Both the position numbers and the translations under genes were made by a program. The notes below the pieces were generated by a model. The model ran no database searches. It worked only from the letters and a program-made list of their open reading frames with translations, and was not told the origin of the DNA. Shown here piece by piece: positions 42,376-54,087 of a stretch of DNA of 64,000 bases. The DNA lies in NCBI RefSeq assembly GCF_005484945.1, contig NZ_CP034035.1, positions 3,162,001-3,226,000 of the forward strand. Reading direction: 5' to 3'. Position 1 is the first letter of the stretch. The number at the start of each line of letters is the position of its first letter. This stretch comes from Brenneria rubrifaciens. Lineage in GTDB: Bacteria > Pseudomonadota > Gammaproteobacteria > Enterobacterales > Enterobacteriaceae.

Positions 42376-42639
42376 TTGGCTAATATCAAATCAGCTAAGA
42401 AACGCGCCGTACAGTCTGAGAAGCGCCGTAAGCATAATGCAAGCCGTCGCTCCATGATGCGTACTTTCATCAAGAAAGTATATGCGGCGATCGCTACTGG
42501 CGATAAAGAAGCGGCACAGAATGCGTTTAATGATATGCAACCGATCGTGGATCGTCAGGCAAGCAAAGGCCTGATCCACAAAAACAAAGCTGCGCGTCAT
42601 AAATCCAATCTGATCGCACGCATCAACGCCATGCAATAA
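42376..42639 (+). CDS. rpsT: 30S ribosomal protein S20, UUG start
   Basis: An 87-residue, lysine/arginine-rich protein almost identical to E. coli S20; it binds 16S rRNA early in 30S assembly. It opens [17 protein letters not shown] after the initiator and contains [17 protein letters not shown]. The start codon is TTG with GGGAG 8 bases upstream. E. coli rpsT also uses UUG, and this weak start is part of its translational autoregulation by free S20. Confidence 0.98.
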   Translation: MANIKSAKKRAVQSEKRRKHNASRRSMMRTFIKKVYAAIATGDKEAAQNAFNDMQPIVDRQASKGLIHKNKAARHKSNLIARINAMQ

Positions 42640-42665
42640 TCGCGTTTCGTGTATTATTGTTAAAG

Positions 42666-42689
42666 AAACCGGCCCAGGCCGGTTTTTTT
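42666..42689 (+). terminator. Intrinsic terminator of rpsT
   Basis: AAACCGGC (42666-42673) and GCCGGTTT (42678-42685) form an 8-bp stem with a tetraloop, followed by a run of T to 42689. It lies 26 bases after the rpsT stop. Confidence 0.9.
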
Positions 42690-42720
42690 GCGTCTTCTAT
42701 AAATTGCTCATCCACGCTTG

Positions 42721-43920
42721 TTAACGCTGGGGCACGGAATCCAGCGCGTGGTGCAGTTTAGGTAGCGTGCAACGCAACACGATATAGCCCCAAAATGCCG
42801 CCAATCCTGACGCCAGCAAGATCCCTAGTTTTGCATAAGTAATAAATTCGGCATCGCTATTGGTAAACGCCAGCAGTGTGATAAAAATTGACATTGTGAA
42901 GCCTATACCGCACAGCACAGACACCGCCATGATCTGACCGAAGTTCACGCCAGCAGGCAATCGGGCATACCCTGATTTTATCACCAGCCAACTACACAAC
43001 GTGACGCCTAACGGTTTACCAATCAGCAATCCCGCCGCGATACCGAAACTCAGCGGTGAAAAAAGTCTCCCGATCTCGATGCCCTCCAGCGCGATCCCCG
43101 CGTTAACAAAAGCAAAGAGCGGAATAATCAGGAAAGAAACCCAAACATGCAGGCCATGTTCCAGCGCGGTTGCCGGCGAATGCTGACTATCTGCGGCGCG
43201 TAAAGGAATAAAAAAACCAACTATCACGCCAGCCAACGTCGCATGCACGCCGCATTTCAGAATGAAGATCCACAGCACGATCCCTATCAGCAAGTAAGCG
43301 GATGTTTTCATCACATTCTGACTATTCATGTACGCCAATACTGCAACAGCCAATATAGCGCCACCTAATGCCGGCCAGTATATCTGCTGGGTATAGAACA
43401 GCGCGATAATCAGAATTGCCCCCAGATCGTCGATAATGGCCAGCGCCAATAAAAATACTTTCAATCCGGGAGGAACGCGTTTTCCTAATAAAATCAGAAC
43501 GCCAATAGCAAACGCGATATCCGTTGCCGTAGGGATCGCCCAGCCAGAACGCGTATCGGCGTCGTTAAAGTTAAATAATAGAAAGATCAGTGCGGGGAAT
43601 ATCATACCGCCAACAGCCGCAACGAGAGGCAGTAATGCCTGACTGCGACTTGCCAATGTGCCTTCCATCAACTCGCGTTTGACCTCAAGGCCAATCATCA
43701 GGAAGAAAATCGCCATCAGGCCGTCATTGATCCACAACAGCAGATTCTTGTTGATTTCCAATGCGCCAAAGCGGATTTCCACCGGTATCGTCAAAAGCTG
43801 CTGATAGCCATCCGCACTAAAAGAAAGATTCGCCAACATCATGGCCAGTACCGTCGCACCAAGCAGCATCAAACCCGCCGCGGCATCAAGACTGGTAAAG
43901 CGGCGAAGCATATTTATCAT
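42721..43920 (-). CDS. nhaA: Na+/H+ antiporter NhaA
   Basis: A 399-residue, 12-segment membrane protein (E. coli 388) that exports sodium in exchange for protons at alkaline pH. The ion-binding aspartate pair lies in [12 protein letters not shown] near residues 160-170, and the ATDIAFA and [17 protein letters not shown] blocks are conserved. The start at 43920 is set by GGAG ten bases upstream; ATG 43911 is an alternative and ATG 43953 is less likely. In E. coli the activator nhaR follows; here it is absent between nhaA and rpsT, so regulation must differ or act in trans. Confidence 0.94.
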   Translation of the reverse strand: MINMLRRFTSLDAAAGLMLLGATVLAMMLANLSFSADGYQQLLTIPVEIRFGALEINKNLLLWINDGLMAIFFLMIGLEVKRELMEGTLASRSQALLPLVAAVGGMIFPALIFLLFNFNDADTRSGWAIPTATDIAFAIGVLILLGKRVPPGLKVFLLALAIIDDLGAILIIALFYTQQIYWPALGGAILAVAVLAYMNSQNVMKTSAYLLIGIVLWIFILKCGVHATLAGVIVGFFIPLRAADSQHSPATALEHGLHVWVSFLIIPLFAFVNAGIALEGIEIGRLFSPLSFGIAAGLLIGKPLGVTLCSWLVIKSGYARLPAGVNFGQIMAVSVLCGIGFTMSIFITLLAFTNSDAEFITYAKLGILLASGLAAFWGYIVLRCTLPKLHHALDSVPQR

Positions 43921-44073
43921 GTGATGCAATCTCCATTTCAAGGAGCTGGACACTCCTGCCTTGTACCCTCATCGTATAGAGTAAAGTTACGCAACTCCAC
44001 CACTCATTGAAAGCGGTTCAAAACGAAAAAAACGGGTAAGAGAAAAAGATAACAATTTGGTTAGAACCATAAA

Positions 44074-44104
44074 AAACCGGCTGGTTGTTGCTACCAGCCG
44101 GTTT
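44074..44104. terminator. Terminator downstream of dnaJ
   Basis: AAACCGGCTGG (44074-44084) and CCAGCCGGTTT (44094-44104) form a perfect 11-bp stem with T runs on both strands (GGTTTTTTT on plus; GGTTTTTT on minus). Its role here is to end dnaKJ on the minus strand, 33 bases after the dnaJ stop, and it separates that operon from nhaA. Confidence 0.88.
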
Positions 44105-44137
44105 TTTTGTTTTACCACCGCCGAACGACTATTTAGC

Positions 44138-45268
44138 TTAAATCAGATCGTCGAAAAACTTCTTCACACCGTCGAAAAAGCTTTTGGATCGCGGGCTGTT
44201 CCTTTCTCCTGACGGGCCGCCAAAGCTTTCCTCAAGCTCTTGCAACAGTTGCTTTTGACGCTCGTTCAGATTAACCGGCGTTTCCACCACCACCCGACAC
44301 AGTAAATCACCCTGTGCGCCGCCGCGAACAGACTTAACGCCTTTACCACGCATACGGAACAGTTTTCCGGTTTGGGTTTCCGCCGGAACTTTCAGTTTCA
44401 CCCGTCCATCCAACGTCGGCACTTCGATTTCGCCACCCAGCGCCGCCATCGCAAAATTGATTGGCACTTCGCAATAGAGGTTGTTCTCTTCGCGTTGGAA
44501 AATCGGATGCGCTTTCACCTGTACCTGGACGTATAAATCACCCGCTGGCGCGCCGTGCTCTCCGGCTTCTCCCTCCCCAGAGAGGCGGATACGGTCACCG
44601 GTATCCACACCCGCAGGAATCTTCACCGACAGTGTTTTGCTCTTCTCTACGCGGCCATGACCGTGGCATTTAATGCACGGATCTTTAATAATCTTGCCGC
44701 GCCCATGACAGTGCGGACAAGCCTGCTGCACCGTAAAGAAGCCCTGACGCATCTGTACCTGACCGTTACCGTGACAGGTCGGACAGGTAACCGGTGAACT
44801 GCCCGGCTTCGAGCCGCTGCCGTGGCACACGTCGCACTCTTCCAGCGTAGGAATACGGATCTCTTTGGTGACGCCACGGACAGCCTCTTCCAATGACAGT
44901 TCCATGTTATAGCGTAAATCGGAACCGCGGCTTGCGCGCTGGCGGCGTCCGCCACCAAAAATATCACCGAAAACGTCGCCAAAAATATCACCAAAATCGG
45001 CGCCGCCACTAAAGCCGCCGCCGCCGCTTCCCATACCGCCTTGCTCGAAGGCGGCATGACCATATTGATCATAAGCAGCGCGTTTCTGAGGATCGGTAAG
45101 AATTTCGTAGGCTTCTTTGATCTCTTTAAACTTAGCTTCCGCTTCTTTATCTCCCGGGTTTCTATCCGGGTGATATTTCATTGCCAGACGCTTATACGCC
45201 TTCTTTATTTCACGCTCATCGGCACCTTTAGAAACGCCTAAACTCTCGTAATAGTCTTGCTTCGCCAT
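44138..45268 (-). CDS. dnaJ: Chaperone co-factor DnaJ (Hsp40)
   Basis: A 376-residue type I J protein, the same length as E. coli DnaJ. It delivers substrates to DnaK and stimulates its ATPase. The J domain carries YHPDRNPGD near residue 32. The Gly/Phe-rich linker spans ~75-105 with repeated [14 protein letters not shown]. Four CxxCxGxG zinc repeats follow ([32 protein letters not shown]) and then the substrate-binding C-terminal domains. AGGA precedes the ATG. It is co-transcribed with dnaK across a 130-base gap that holds a hairpin. Confidence 0.98.
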   Translation of the reverse strand: MAKQDYYESLGVSKGADEREIKKAYKRLAMKYHPDRNPGDKEAEAKFKEIKEAYEILTDPQKRAAYDQYGHAAFEQGGMGSGGGGFSGGADFGDIFGDVFGDIFGGGRRQRASRGSDLRYNMELSLEEAVRGVTKEIRIPTLEECDVCHGSGSKPGSSPVTCPTCHGNGQVQMRQGFFTVQQACPHCHGRGKIIKDPCIKCHGHGRVEKSKTLSVKIPAGVDTGDRIRLSGEGEAGEHGAPAGDLYVQVQVKAHPIFQREENNLYCEVPINFAMAALGGEIEVPTLDGRVKLKVPAETQTGKLFRMRGKGVKSVRGGAQGDLLCRVVVETPVNLNERQKQLLQELEESFGGPSGERNSPRSKSFFDGVKKFFDDLI

Positions 45269-45294
45269 GCTTTTATCCTGCCCTCAACATGCGT

Positions 45295-45326
45295 GCACGG
45301 GCGCAGAGTTTCCTCAACGCCCGTGC
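45295..45326 (-). promoter_or_regulatory. Stem-loop between dnaK and dnaJ
   Basis: GCACGGGCG (45295-45303) pairs perfectly with CGCCCGTGC (45318-45326) around a 14-base loop. No T run follows on the minus strand. It ends 26 bases before the dnaJ ATG, so it may cause partial termination, processing or reduced dnaJ translation relative to dnaK. Confidence 0.55.
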
Positions 45327-45398
45327 TGGTTGTCAGCAACAGTCTTTCTCCCTTTAAATTCGGGTATGTCACTGTCACTACGCCCGCTCAAAGGGCGA

Positions 45399-47312
<1,914 letters not shown>

Positions 47313-47796
47313 CTAAACATCTCCACTAAAAAGTCATATTCGGTGTGGTAGCTCAACCTACTATGCGGACGGTATGTCGTTTTTCAACGCCATAACTTTG
47401 TTTTTTCTTGCATCGCCGCGCCTGTTACACCGCAGCCAGACAAGTTCAACAACCCCACATACACCTTTGCGGTGCGGTTAAACTGTTTTGGTTGAAAATA
47501 AGATGGGGTCAACAATTCCATCATCAAGGGGGAGAGATGAAAAAAATGACCTTTATCCCCTGTAGGATCAAATTATTCTTTCTTCGCCATGTTGTGTCCG
47601 TTCTGCACGCCCGATATGATGCGGCGCTCGCTGTAAAAAATTTTCAGGAAAAACTTTTGTCATTGTCCCGCAACAGCCCGCAAGGGTAAAAGGCAGGATA
47701 GCCTGACACAAAAAAAGAAAATTCCCGGCGTTATGGCGGACGATAACACCTTAAAAAACATCTATTATTTTGATTATCTGTTATCACAGAGGTTTT
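47313..47796. other. Divergent intergenic region between dnaK and satP
   Basis: These 484 bases include the dnaK heat-shock promoter (47361-47387) and the start signals of satP (AGAGG before its ATG). No ORF with both a plausible start and a coding character was found; the 93-codon frame at 47408-47689 overlaps the dnaK leader and is unconvincing. Confidence 0.6.
47361..47387 (-). promoter_or_regulatory. Sigma-32 (heat shock)-type promoter of dnaK
   Basis: On the minus strand GTTGAAA (-35) is followed after 14 bases by CCGCATAG (-10), matching the sigma-32 pattern CTTGAA-N13-14-CCCCATNT with one mismatch in each part. It lies about 50 bases before the dnaK start, where heat-shock promoters are known in E. 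coli dnaK. Confidence 0.7.
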
Positions 47797-48369
47797 ATGA
47801 ATACGAACACATTGGCGAATCCCGGTCCATTAGGGCTGATGGGCTTCGGGATGACCACTATTTTATTGAACTTGCACAACGCAGGATTTTTCCCGCTTTC
47901 TTCCATTATTCTCAGCATGGGCATTTTTTACGGTGGTATTGCCCAGATCCTGGCGGGATTACTGGAATATAAAAAAGGGAATACCTTTGGCATGACCGCA
48001 TTCACCTCTTACGGCGCTTTCTGGCTGACGCTGGTTGCCATTATCATGCTGCCGAAAATGGGCCTGGCGGAAGCCAGCGATGCACAATTCCTCGGTGTTT
48101 TTCTTGGACTGTGGGGGATCTTCACCCTATTTATGTTCTTCGGAACATTGCGCGCCAACCGCGCGTTGCAGTTTGTGTTCGCCAGCCTGACCGTACTGTT
48201 TGCTTTACTGGCCATCGGTAATTTTACCGGTAACCACTCCCTTCTGATCTTTGCGGGTTATGAAGGCATTATCTGCGGCGCAAGCGCGATTTATCTCGCG
48301 ATGGCTGAAGTGCTGAACCAGCAATACGGCCGTACCATCCTGCCAATTGGCGCTCGCGGCGCACACTGA
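47797..48369 (+). CDS. satP: Acetate/succinate:proton symporter SatP (YaaH)
   Basis: A 190-residue, six-segment membrane protein of the AceTr/GPR1-FUN34-SatP family (E. coli 188). The family signature [14 protein letters not shown] occurs at residues ~8-21, and the [24 protein letters not shown] block at ~45-68. It takes up acetate and succinate. The start at 47797 is fixed by AGAGG and by the E. coli N terminus; an upstream ATG at 47770 adds nine unrelated residues. It is divergent from dnaK, as in E. coli. Confidence 0.96.
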   Translation: MNTNTLANPGPLGLMGFGMTTILLNLHNAGFFPLSSIILSMGIFYGGIAQILAGLLEYKKGNTFGMTAFTSYGAFWLTLVAIIMLPKMGLAEASDAQFLGVFLGLWGIFTLFMFFGTLRANRALQFVFASLTVLFALLAIGNFTGNHSLLIFAGYEGIICGASAIYLAMAEVLNQQYGRTILPIGARGAH

Positions 48370-48396
48370 GTTTCACGGCGATTCAGCGCTAGACGT

Positions 48397-48425
48397 AGCC
48401 CGGCCAAATGACCGGGCTTTATTTT
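48397..48425 (+). terminator. Intrinsic terminator of satP
   Basis: AGCCCGG (48397-48403) and CCGGGCT (48412-48418) form a 7-bp stem, followed by TTTATTTT. It lies 27 bases after the satP stop, between convergent genes. Confidence 0.82.
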
Positions 48426-48444
48426 AGAATGGCAAGCAAACCCC

Positions 48445-49791
48445 TTACGCACTGACGTGCGAACGGGAACGCTTTTCTTCGTCCGCTTTGCCGCTCCTTT
48501 CACTATTCAAATCACGGTGCAAATAAATCCCCACCAGCACACCGACGCCTGACAGCGTCAGCACATAGTATGCCGGCGCCAACGGGGTCACCTTCATAAT
48601 CAACGTGACAAAGATCGGCGTTAAACCACCAAAAATTGCATAGGAGACGTTATAGGAAAATGAGATGCCAGAGAAACGGACTTCCGCCGGAAACGCGCGA
48701 ACCATCACGTAAGGCACCGCGCCAACAACGCCGACGCTTAATCCCACAATCCCGTAGCCGACGAAAAGCAGACTCAGGTCGCTCGCCGCCGTACTGTAGA
48801 AGAACCAACTGCATAGCGCCAGCAACGAACTGCCCAGGATAAACATTTTACTGGCGCCGAAGCGGTCGACAAACAGGCCGGCGCCAATACAGCCCGCCAT
48901 CAACATAATTGTCGCCAGGCAGTTTGCCTGTAGTGCCAGCGCCGCAGAAACGCCGTGCACTTTTTGCAGGTAGGTCGGCGCCATAAGAATCACCACGACA
49001 ATACAAGCGGACAGCATCCAGGTCAGCAACATGGAAATCACCACCTCTCTGCGATGATTCACTACGACCATTTTTAGCGGTAACGCCTCCGCCAGTTTCT
49101 TTTGAGCCTGCATTGCCATAAAAATCGGCGTTTCCTGCAACCAGCGGCGCAAATACATCGCCACCAGTCCAAAGATCCCGCCGATAAAGAATGGCAATCG
49201 CCAGCCGCCGCCCGACATCTGCTCAGGTGTCAGTAGGGTATTCAGTAACGTGGCGACCAACGATCCTAGCAGAATACCCATTGTCAGCCCCGCGGTCAGG
49301 GTGCCGCAGGCAAAACCCATACGTGAACGTGGGACATGTTCGGCGACGAATACCCATGCCCCTGGGACTTCACCGCCGATTGCCGCGCCTTGAAGCACAC
49401 GCATCAGCAACAGAAGTAGCGGCGCCGCGATGCCCATCGCCTCGTAAGTAGGGAGCATCCCCATTGCCAGCGTGGGCAAAGCCATGAGCAAAATGCTCAG
49501 GCTGAACATTTTTTTACGCCCGACCAGATCGCCAAAATGGGCCATAACGATGCCCCCCAGCGGACGAGCGAGATAGCCAGCGGCAAAGATGCCGAAGGTC
49601 TGAACCTGACGTAACCACTCAGGAATATCTGCCGGAAAGAAGAGATTGCCGATGACCGCCGCGAAAAAAACGAAGATGATGAAATCATAAAACTCCAGCG
49701 CGCCACCCAGCGCAGCCAGAGACAACGTTTTATAATCTTGCCGGTTTAATCGGCGATGTGGTGAATGGGGGTGAAGATGCTCGTGAGTCAT
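48445..49791 (-). CDS. MFS transporter of the metabolite:proton symporter (MHS) family
   Basis: A 448-residue carrier with 12 predicted membrane segments. The MHS hallmarks are ALGGALEFYDFIIF near residue 30, GRKKMFSLSILLMALPT between segments 2 and 3, and RVLQGAAIGGEVPGAWVFVAEHVP near residue 135. Family members move organic acids, proline, shikimate or betaines with protons; the substrate here is unknown. E. coli has no such gene between mog and satP. It follows mog by about 118 bases on the same strand and converges on satP, itself a carboxylate carrier, so an organic acid is a fair guess. Confidence 0.88.
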   Translation of the reverse strand: MTHEHLHPHSPHRRLNRQDYKTLSLAALGGALEFYDFIIFVFFAAVIGNLFFPADIPEWLRQVQTFGIFAAGYLARPLGGIVMAHFGDLVGRKKMFSLSILLMALPTLAMGMLPTYEAMGIAAPLLLLLMRVLQGAAIGGEVPGAWVFVAEHVPRSRMGFACGTLTAGLTMGILLGSLVATLLNTLLTPEQMSGGGWRLPFFIGGIFGLVAMYLRRWLQETPIFMAMQAQKKLAEALPLKMVVVNHRREVVISMLLTWMLSACIVVVILMAPTYLQKVHGVSAALALQANCLATIMLMAGCIGAGLFVDRFGASKMFILGSSLLALCSWFFYSTAASDLSLLFVGYGIVGLSVGVVGAVPYVMVRAFPAEVRFSGISFSYNVSYAIFGGLTPIFVTLIMKVTPLAPAYYVLTLSGVGVLVGIYLHRDLNSERSGKADEEKRSRSHVSA

Positions 49792-49909
49792 AAGTTACCG
49801 TGTCGTGCGAGAGTGATCAGTGAAATCCTTCCGCTTTATGTAAAGCAAAATTACCCTAGCGGCAAAATTATGATACACCAGCAACGCTAAATCTTGTGTT
49901 TGAAATCCT

Positions 49910-50503
49910 CTAACCTCCATTTTGTATTTCACGTATGGCTTTTTTAGGACGAAAAGCGACGACCACCTTCGGGTCGGTCTCAACGTAAGGCCCCTCCAAT
50001 AACTGGATGCAATAAGGCACGCTGGCGAAAATCCCCGCCATCACCACCTTGCCGCTTTCAGCTTTCAACCCTTCCAGCGTTTCTTTGATCGACTTGGGCT
50101 GTCCCGGCAAATTGAGAATTAACGCCTGCTTACGAATCACGCCAACCTGCCTTGATAAAATGGCCGTGGGGACGAATCGCAGGCTTATCTGCCGCATCTG
50201 CTCCCCAAACCCTGGCATTTCGCGATCGGCGATCGCCAGCGTTGCATCGGGCGTCACATCGCGGCGGGCAGGACCGGTGCCTCCCGTGGTTAATACCAGA
50301 TGGCAGCCGCGTTCATCCACCAATTCGCATAGCGTTTGTTCAATCACCGTTTGTTCATCAGGCACCAATCGGGTTTCAATTTCAAAAGGCGTGGTCAGGG
50401 CGCTGGACAACCACGTTTCCAGTGCCGGTATTCCTTTATCCTGATACACACCGCTGGATGCTCTGTCAGAAACGGATACCAAGCCAATGTACAATGTGTT
50501 CAT
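49910..50503 (-). CDS. mog: Molybdopterin adenylyltransferase Mog
   Basis: A 197-residue enzyme (E. coli 195) that adenylates molybdopterin before molybdenum insertion. The family motifs are GLVSVSDRASSGVYQDKG near the N terminus, VLTTGGTGPARRDVTPDAT near residues 68-88 and LNLPGQPKSIKETLEG near 140. AGCGAGG precedes the ATG. It lies between talB and satP, as in E. coli, but is separated from talB by a diguanylate cyclase gene. Confidence 0.97.
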   Translation of the reverse strand: MNTLYIGLVSVSDRASSGVYQDKGIPALETWLSSALTTPFEIETRLVPDEQTVIEQTLCELVDERGCHLVLTTGGTGPARRDVTPDATLAIADREMPGFGEQMRQISLRFVPTAILSRQVGVIRKQALILNLPGQPKSIKETLEGLKAESGKVVMAGIFASVPYCIQLLEGPYVETDPKVVVAFRPKKAIREIQNGG

Positions 50504-50900
50504 AAAACCTCGCTAAAACCCATTTATATTAAAATGTTATGTGATTCATGCCACCAGACCATTATGCGGATAAAAAATTTGTGCAATCGAGACCGTCTTG
50601 GAAAGCGACTTTCGCCACTTAAGATAATAGTGATCAAATAGCACCTCAAAAATGAAATGCGGTGCAAAAAAAATAACAAACTGAAATCTAAAACAAAAAA
50701 CCAAATAACAGCAATACAATGAGCGTCTTTCACCCACAGGGGCCAGTTGTGACTTTTACAGGATAAAACATCACGTAAGGGAAAGAAAAATAACGGAATA
50801 GGGGGCGATTTACCGTAACCTGAATTTTACATCATATGATAAAATCAACGCGCCCGACAGGGCCTTAACAAGTAGAAAAGGCCATATCAAGGAAGCACCT
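50504..50900. other. A/T-rich divergent intergenic region between mog and the second GGDEF gene
   Basis: These 397 bases have long A runs and no ORF that looks coding. They must contain the mog promoter and that of the diguanylate cyclase. A TATGAT at about 50836 could be a -10 but no matching -35 was found. The composition change begins here and continues into the next gene. Confidence 0.5.
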
Positions 50901-51992
50901 ATGAACAAAACTAACTATAAGATAATAAAGGCACTTTCCCATCCAACCTCAGCCTTTCTTCTGGTCGGCACTTTGGCTTTTTTTATCGCTATCGCTTTTA
51001 TGCATGAATCAGACAAAAGCGCCTGGAAGATGGAAAAACAACGCCTTGTCACAACGATTAAAGCCTATGAATCCTATAAATTAGGGGTGGACGTCAAAGA
51101 TAGCGATTTTACCTATAAAACGGGCAACTATATTTTTTCCCGCATCAGAACCCTTGCATTTAATACCAAAGATGCGCGCAGCGAGTGTATTCATCGACTG
51201 TCAGAAACAGAACTAAAATTTAATGATATGTTGGTCATCAGAATCTGCCAGAATAAATTACCTTTTACTGGTGAATTCGAGAGAAAGGGCACATTAACCA
51301 GCATCGTTCCTATTTTGTCGCCTACGGATGAACTGCTGGGCATACGTATAAGAAGCAATTCAGAAGCACCGCCTCCCTCTTTGTTGGATACGTTTGATTC
51401 ATGGTCCACGATCATCGGCATGCTGGTTATTGTGCTTATTTCCGCTATTTCAGGCAGCCTTTTATCGGTATTGGCCAAAAAATACCTAATCGAATTACCC
51501 ACCATCGCCCGATATGACGATCTGACGGGATACCTCCGGCGGGATACCTTTTTTGTGGCGGCGAATAAAGCCCTGGATATCGCCAATCTTACCAAGCATC
51601 CGGTTTGCGTGCTCCTGATTGATATTGATCATTTCAAGAATGTGAATGACACCTTTGGCCACAGCGCGGGCGACGACGCCTTGAAGTACGTTGCTGATAT
51701 TTTAAAAAAATCATTCCGCCGGGAAGATATTTATGGACGCATTGGCGGCGATGAGTTTGCTATTGTTTTACCGAATATTGGACTGAATGATGCCTACAAG
51801 GTGGCGGAACGGGCCAGAAGACGGGTCAACGATAGCAATGATGTAAAAATGAGAGAAAACAACATAAACCTGGCGGTTAGCATCGGGCTGGTTGAATATA
51901 ATATTGGCGAAGAAGATTTAATAAAAGTCATGAAACGAGCCGACGAAAATCTTTATATTGCAAAAAAAATCCGAAATACCGTGGAAAAATAA
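50901..51992 (+). CDS. Membrane diguanylate cyclase with small periplasmic domain
   Basis: A 363-residue protein: TM helix (~16-36), a ~130-residue periplasmic domain with two cysteines that I do not recognise, a second TM helix (~168-190) and a C-terminal GGDEF domain (~205-360). The active site is an intact GGDEF (282-286), with an RxxD I-site (RRED, 273-276) five residues before it. It should synthesise cyclic di-GMP with product inhibition. AAGGA lies before the ATG. Its codons are visibly richer in A and T than those of mog and talB, and E. coli has no gene here, so acquisition by transfer is likely. Confidence 0.88.
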   Translation: MNKTNYKIIKALSHPTSAFLLVGTLAFFIAIAFMHESDKSAWKMEKQRLVTTIKAYESYKLGVDVKDSDFTYKTGNYIFSRIRTLAFNTKDARSECIHRLSETELKFNDMLVIRICQNKLPFTGEFERKGTLTSIVPILSPTDELLGIRIRSNSEAPPPSLLDTFDSWSTIIGMLVIVLISAISGSLLSVLAKKYLIELPTIARYDDLTGYLRRDTFFVAANKALDIANLTKHPVCVLLIDIDHFKNVNDTFGHSAGDDALKYVADILKKSFRREDIYGRIGGDEFAIVLPNIGLNDAYKVAERARRRVNDSNDVKMRENNINLAVSIGLVEYNIGEEDLIKVMKRADENLYIAKKIRNTVEK

Positions 51993-52028
51993 CCGCAGCG
52001 GTAAGCAGCTTATTTTCAACAGATTTTA

Positions 52029-52053
52029 AGAAGCCGGATACCATCCGGCTTCT
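52029..52053. terminator. Shared terminator between the GGDEF gene and talB
   Basis: AGAAGCCGGAT (52029-52039) pairs perfectly with ATCCGGCTTCT (52043-52053) around ACC. On the minus strand TTCTTAAAAT follows; on the plus strand there is little T. It lies between two convergent genes and probably serves both, talB better. Confidence 0.65.
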
Positions 52054-52072
52054 CGCATCAATATCTGTTTGA

Positions 52073-53026
52073 TTACAGTAATTCGATAATCATTTTTTCC
52101 AGTTTTTCCTGATCGACAGCAAATTTGCGGATACCCTCAGCCAATTTATCCACCGCCATGGGGTCCTGATTATGCTGCCAGTAGAACTGTGCTTCAGTCA
52201 TCTTCGTCGGATGCGCTTTCACATTTCCCGAGTAAGAGAGTTTGCGAACCACTTCTCCTTCGCTTTCAGACAGCTCTTTCAGCAGAGACGGCGAGATAGT
52301 CAGGCGGTCACATCCAGCCAGCTCAAGAATTTCGCCTACGTTACGGAAGCTTGCGCCCATAACAACGGTTTCATAGCCATGTTCTTTATAGTAGCTGTAG
52401 ATTTCACTGACGGAAACCACGCCAGGATCTTCGCTCGGCGCAAAGTCTTTCTTGTCGCCATTAGCTTTGTACCAATCCAGGATACGACCTACAAACGGAG
52501 AGATCAGAAACACCCCCGCTTCAGCACACGCTCGAGCCTGAGCGAAGGAGAACAGTAGCGTCAGGTTACAGTTGATCCCGTCTTTTTCTAACTGCTCCGC
52601 TGCGCGAATACCCTGCCAGGTAGACGCCAGTTTTATCAGTATGCGGTCATTACTGATGCCAGCCTCGTTATACAGCTTAATCAGGCGGTTTGCTTTGGTG
52701 ATGCTGGCTTGCGTATCGTAAGACAGGCGTGCGTCGACTTCCGTGGAAACACGGCCGGGGATCAGTTTTAAAATCTCAAGGCCAATGTTCACCGCCAGTT
52801 TGTCAGTTGCATCCACCCGTTGCTGGTCGCGATTGTTGCTCTGCAAACGGGCCCAAGAAACCGCATCGTCAATCAGTTTGCGATATTCAGGAATTTGAGC
52901 CGCATTCAGAATCAGGGAAGGGTTAGTTGTCGCGTCTTGCGGTTGATATAATTTCATGGCTGCGATATCGCCGGTGTCAGCCACTACCGTCGTAAATTGG
53001 CGCAGGGAAGTCAGTTTATCCGTCAT
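52073..53026 (-). CDS. talB: Transaldolase B
   Basis: A 317-residue TIM-barrel enzyme of the non-oxidative pentose phosphate pathway, the same length as E. coli TalB. It transfers dihydroxyacetone between sedoheptulose 7-phosphate and glyceraldehyde 3-phosphate. The Schiff-base lysine is in [11 protein letters not shown] near residue 132; [16 protein letters not shown] and [10 protein letters not shown] are other family blocks. The start at 53026 ([10 protein letters not shown]) follows E. coli; the upstream extension to 53098 is not conserved. Confidence 0.98.
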   Translation of the reverse strand: MTDKLTSLRQFTTVVADTGDIAAMKLYQPQDATTNPSLILNAAQIPEYRKLIDDAVSWARLQSNNRDQQRVDATDKLAVNIGLEILKLIPGRVSTEVDARLSYDTQASITKANRLIKLYNEAGISNDRILIKLASTWQGIRAAEQLEKDGINCNLTLLFSFAQARACAEAGVFLISPFVGRILDWYKANGDKKDFAPSEDPGVVSVSEIYSYYKEHGYETVVMGASFRNVGEILELAGCDRLTISPSLLKELSESEGEVVRKLSYSGNVKAHPTKMTEAQFYWQHNQDPMAVDKLAEGIRKFAVDQEKLEKMIIELL

Positions 53027-53267
53027 GTTGGTATTTCTCATTGTTTTTACATGAATTATTTGTACATGAATGTCTAGGGCATGAACCGGCGGCATCATGT
53101 TTTAGCCAGAGCCAGATAATAACACGCGCGCTCCCCCGCGCAAGCCAGCCTTTTGCCCTTCATACCGACGTCACGATGATTACCCTCTCCTGTTATAACC
53201 ATCGCCGTTTTCTTGTCGGATATTTGCTACAGTAGAGCAACAAGAACAGACTTACAGGACATAGCGC

Positions 53268-54041
53268 ATGCTGATAACCCTTTCACCCGCAAAAACGCTT
53301 GATTACACCAGTCCGTTACCAACACAGCGCTATAGCCAGCCGGAACTGCTGGACTACTCCAGCCAGTTGATTGCTGTTTGCAAAACACTGACGCCGGCAG
53401 AAATCGCCTCGCTCATGCGTCTCAGTGACAAGCTGGCGGGTTTGAATGCTGCACGCTTCAATGACTGGCATCCTGACTTTACACCCGACAATGCGCGTCA
53501 GGCTTTATTAGCGTTTAAAGGGGACGTCTATACCGGATTGGCTGCCGAAGACTTCAGCGAGGAAGATTTTGATTTTGCCCAAAAGCATTTGCGCATGCTG
53601 TCCGGTTTATACGGCGTTTTGCGACCGCTGGATTTAATGCAGCCCTACAGGTTGGAAATGGGTACCAAACTCAGTAATAAAGCAGGTAAAGATCTTTATA
53701 GCTTCTGGGGCGGCACCATAACCGACAAGCTGAATCAGGCTTTAAGCGAACAAGGCGACGACATTCTGGTCAATCTGGCCTCTGACGAATATTTCAAAGC
53801 GGTGCAGCCGAAAAAACTGCAAGCGACACTGATCAAGCCGGTATTTTTAGATGAGAAAAACGGCAAATTCAAAGTCATCAGTTTCTACGCCAAGAAAGCA
53901 CGCGGGTTGATGAGCCGCTTTATTATCCAGAATCGTCTGACACAGCCAGATCAACTAAAATACTTTGATTTGGAAGGTTATTTTTTTGAAGAGGCGGAGT
54001 CATCCGATCACGAACTGGTATTTAAACGCCACCAGCAATAA
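53268..54041 (+). CDS. yaaA: Peroxide stress protein YaaA
   Basis: A 257-residue DUF328/UPF0246 protein (E. coli 258). In E. coli it limits free intracellular iron during peroxide stress and is under OxyR. The N terminus [12 protein letters not shown] and the blocks [11 protein letters not shown] and [10 protein letters not shown] are conserved. AGGA precedes the ATG. It lies between talB and thrC as in E. coli; yaaJ, which E. coli has next to it, is absent. An OxyR site was not evident in the 241 bases upstream. Confidence 0.97.
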   Translation: MLITLSPAKTLDYTSPLPTQRYSQPELLDYSSQLIAVCKTLTPAEIASLMRLSDKLAGLNAARFNDWHPDFTPDNARQALLAFKGDVYTGLAAEDFSEEDFDFAQKHLRMLSGLYGVLRPLDLMQPYRLEMGTKLSNKAGKDLYSFWGGTITDKLNQALSEQGDDILVNLASDEYFKAVQPKKLQATLIKPVFLDEKNGKFKVISFYAKKARGLMSRFIIQNRLTQPDQLKYFDLEGYFFEEAESSDHELVFKRHQQ

Positions 54042-54055
54042 GACGCGTCACCAGA

Positions 54056-54079
54056 CAAGGGCGGAAGGCTCCGCCCTTG
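54056..54079. terminator. Hairpin between yaaA and thrC
   Basis: CAAGGGCGGA (54056-54065) and TCCGCCCTTG (54070-54079) form a perfect 10-bp stem with a 4-base loop. It lies between the convergent stops of yaaA and thrC and is likely the end of both transcripts, though neither strand has a good T run. Confidence 0.6.
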
Positions 54080-54087
54080 AAAAGAGA

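Noticed and set aside
47408..47689. 93-codon plus-strand ORF in the dnaK-satP interval
   Set aside because: No ribosome binding site, covers the region upstream of the dnaK heat-shock promoter, and no recognisable product.
50524..50737. Two overlapping 60-70-codon minus-strand ORFs upstream of mog
   Set aside because: Phenylalanine/leucine-rich readings of A/T-rich non-coding DNA with no starts of quality.
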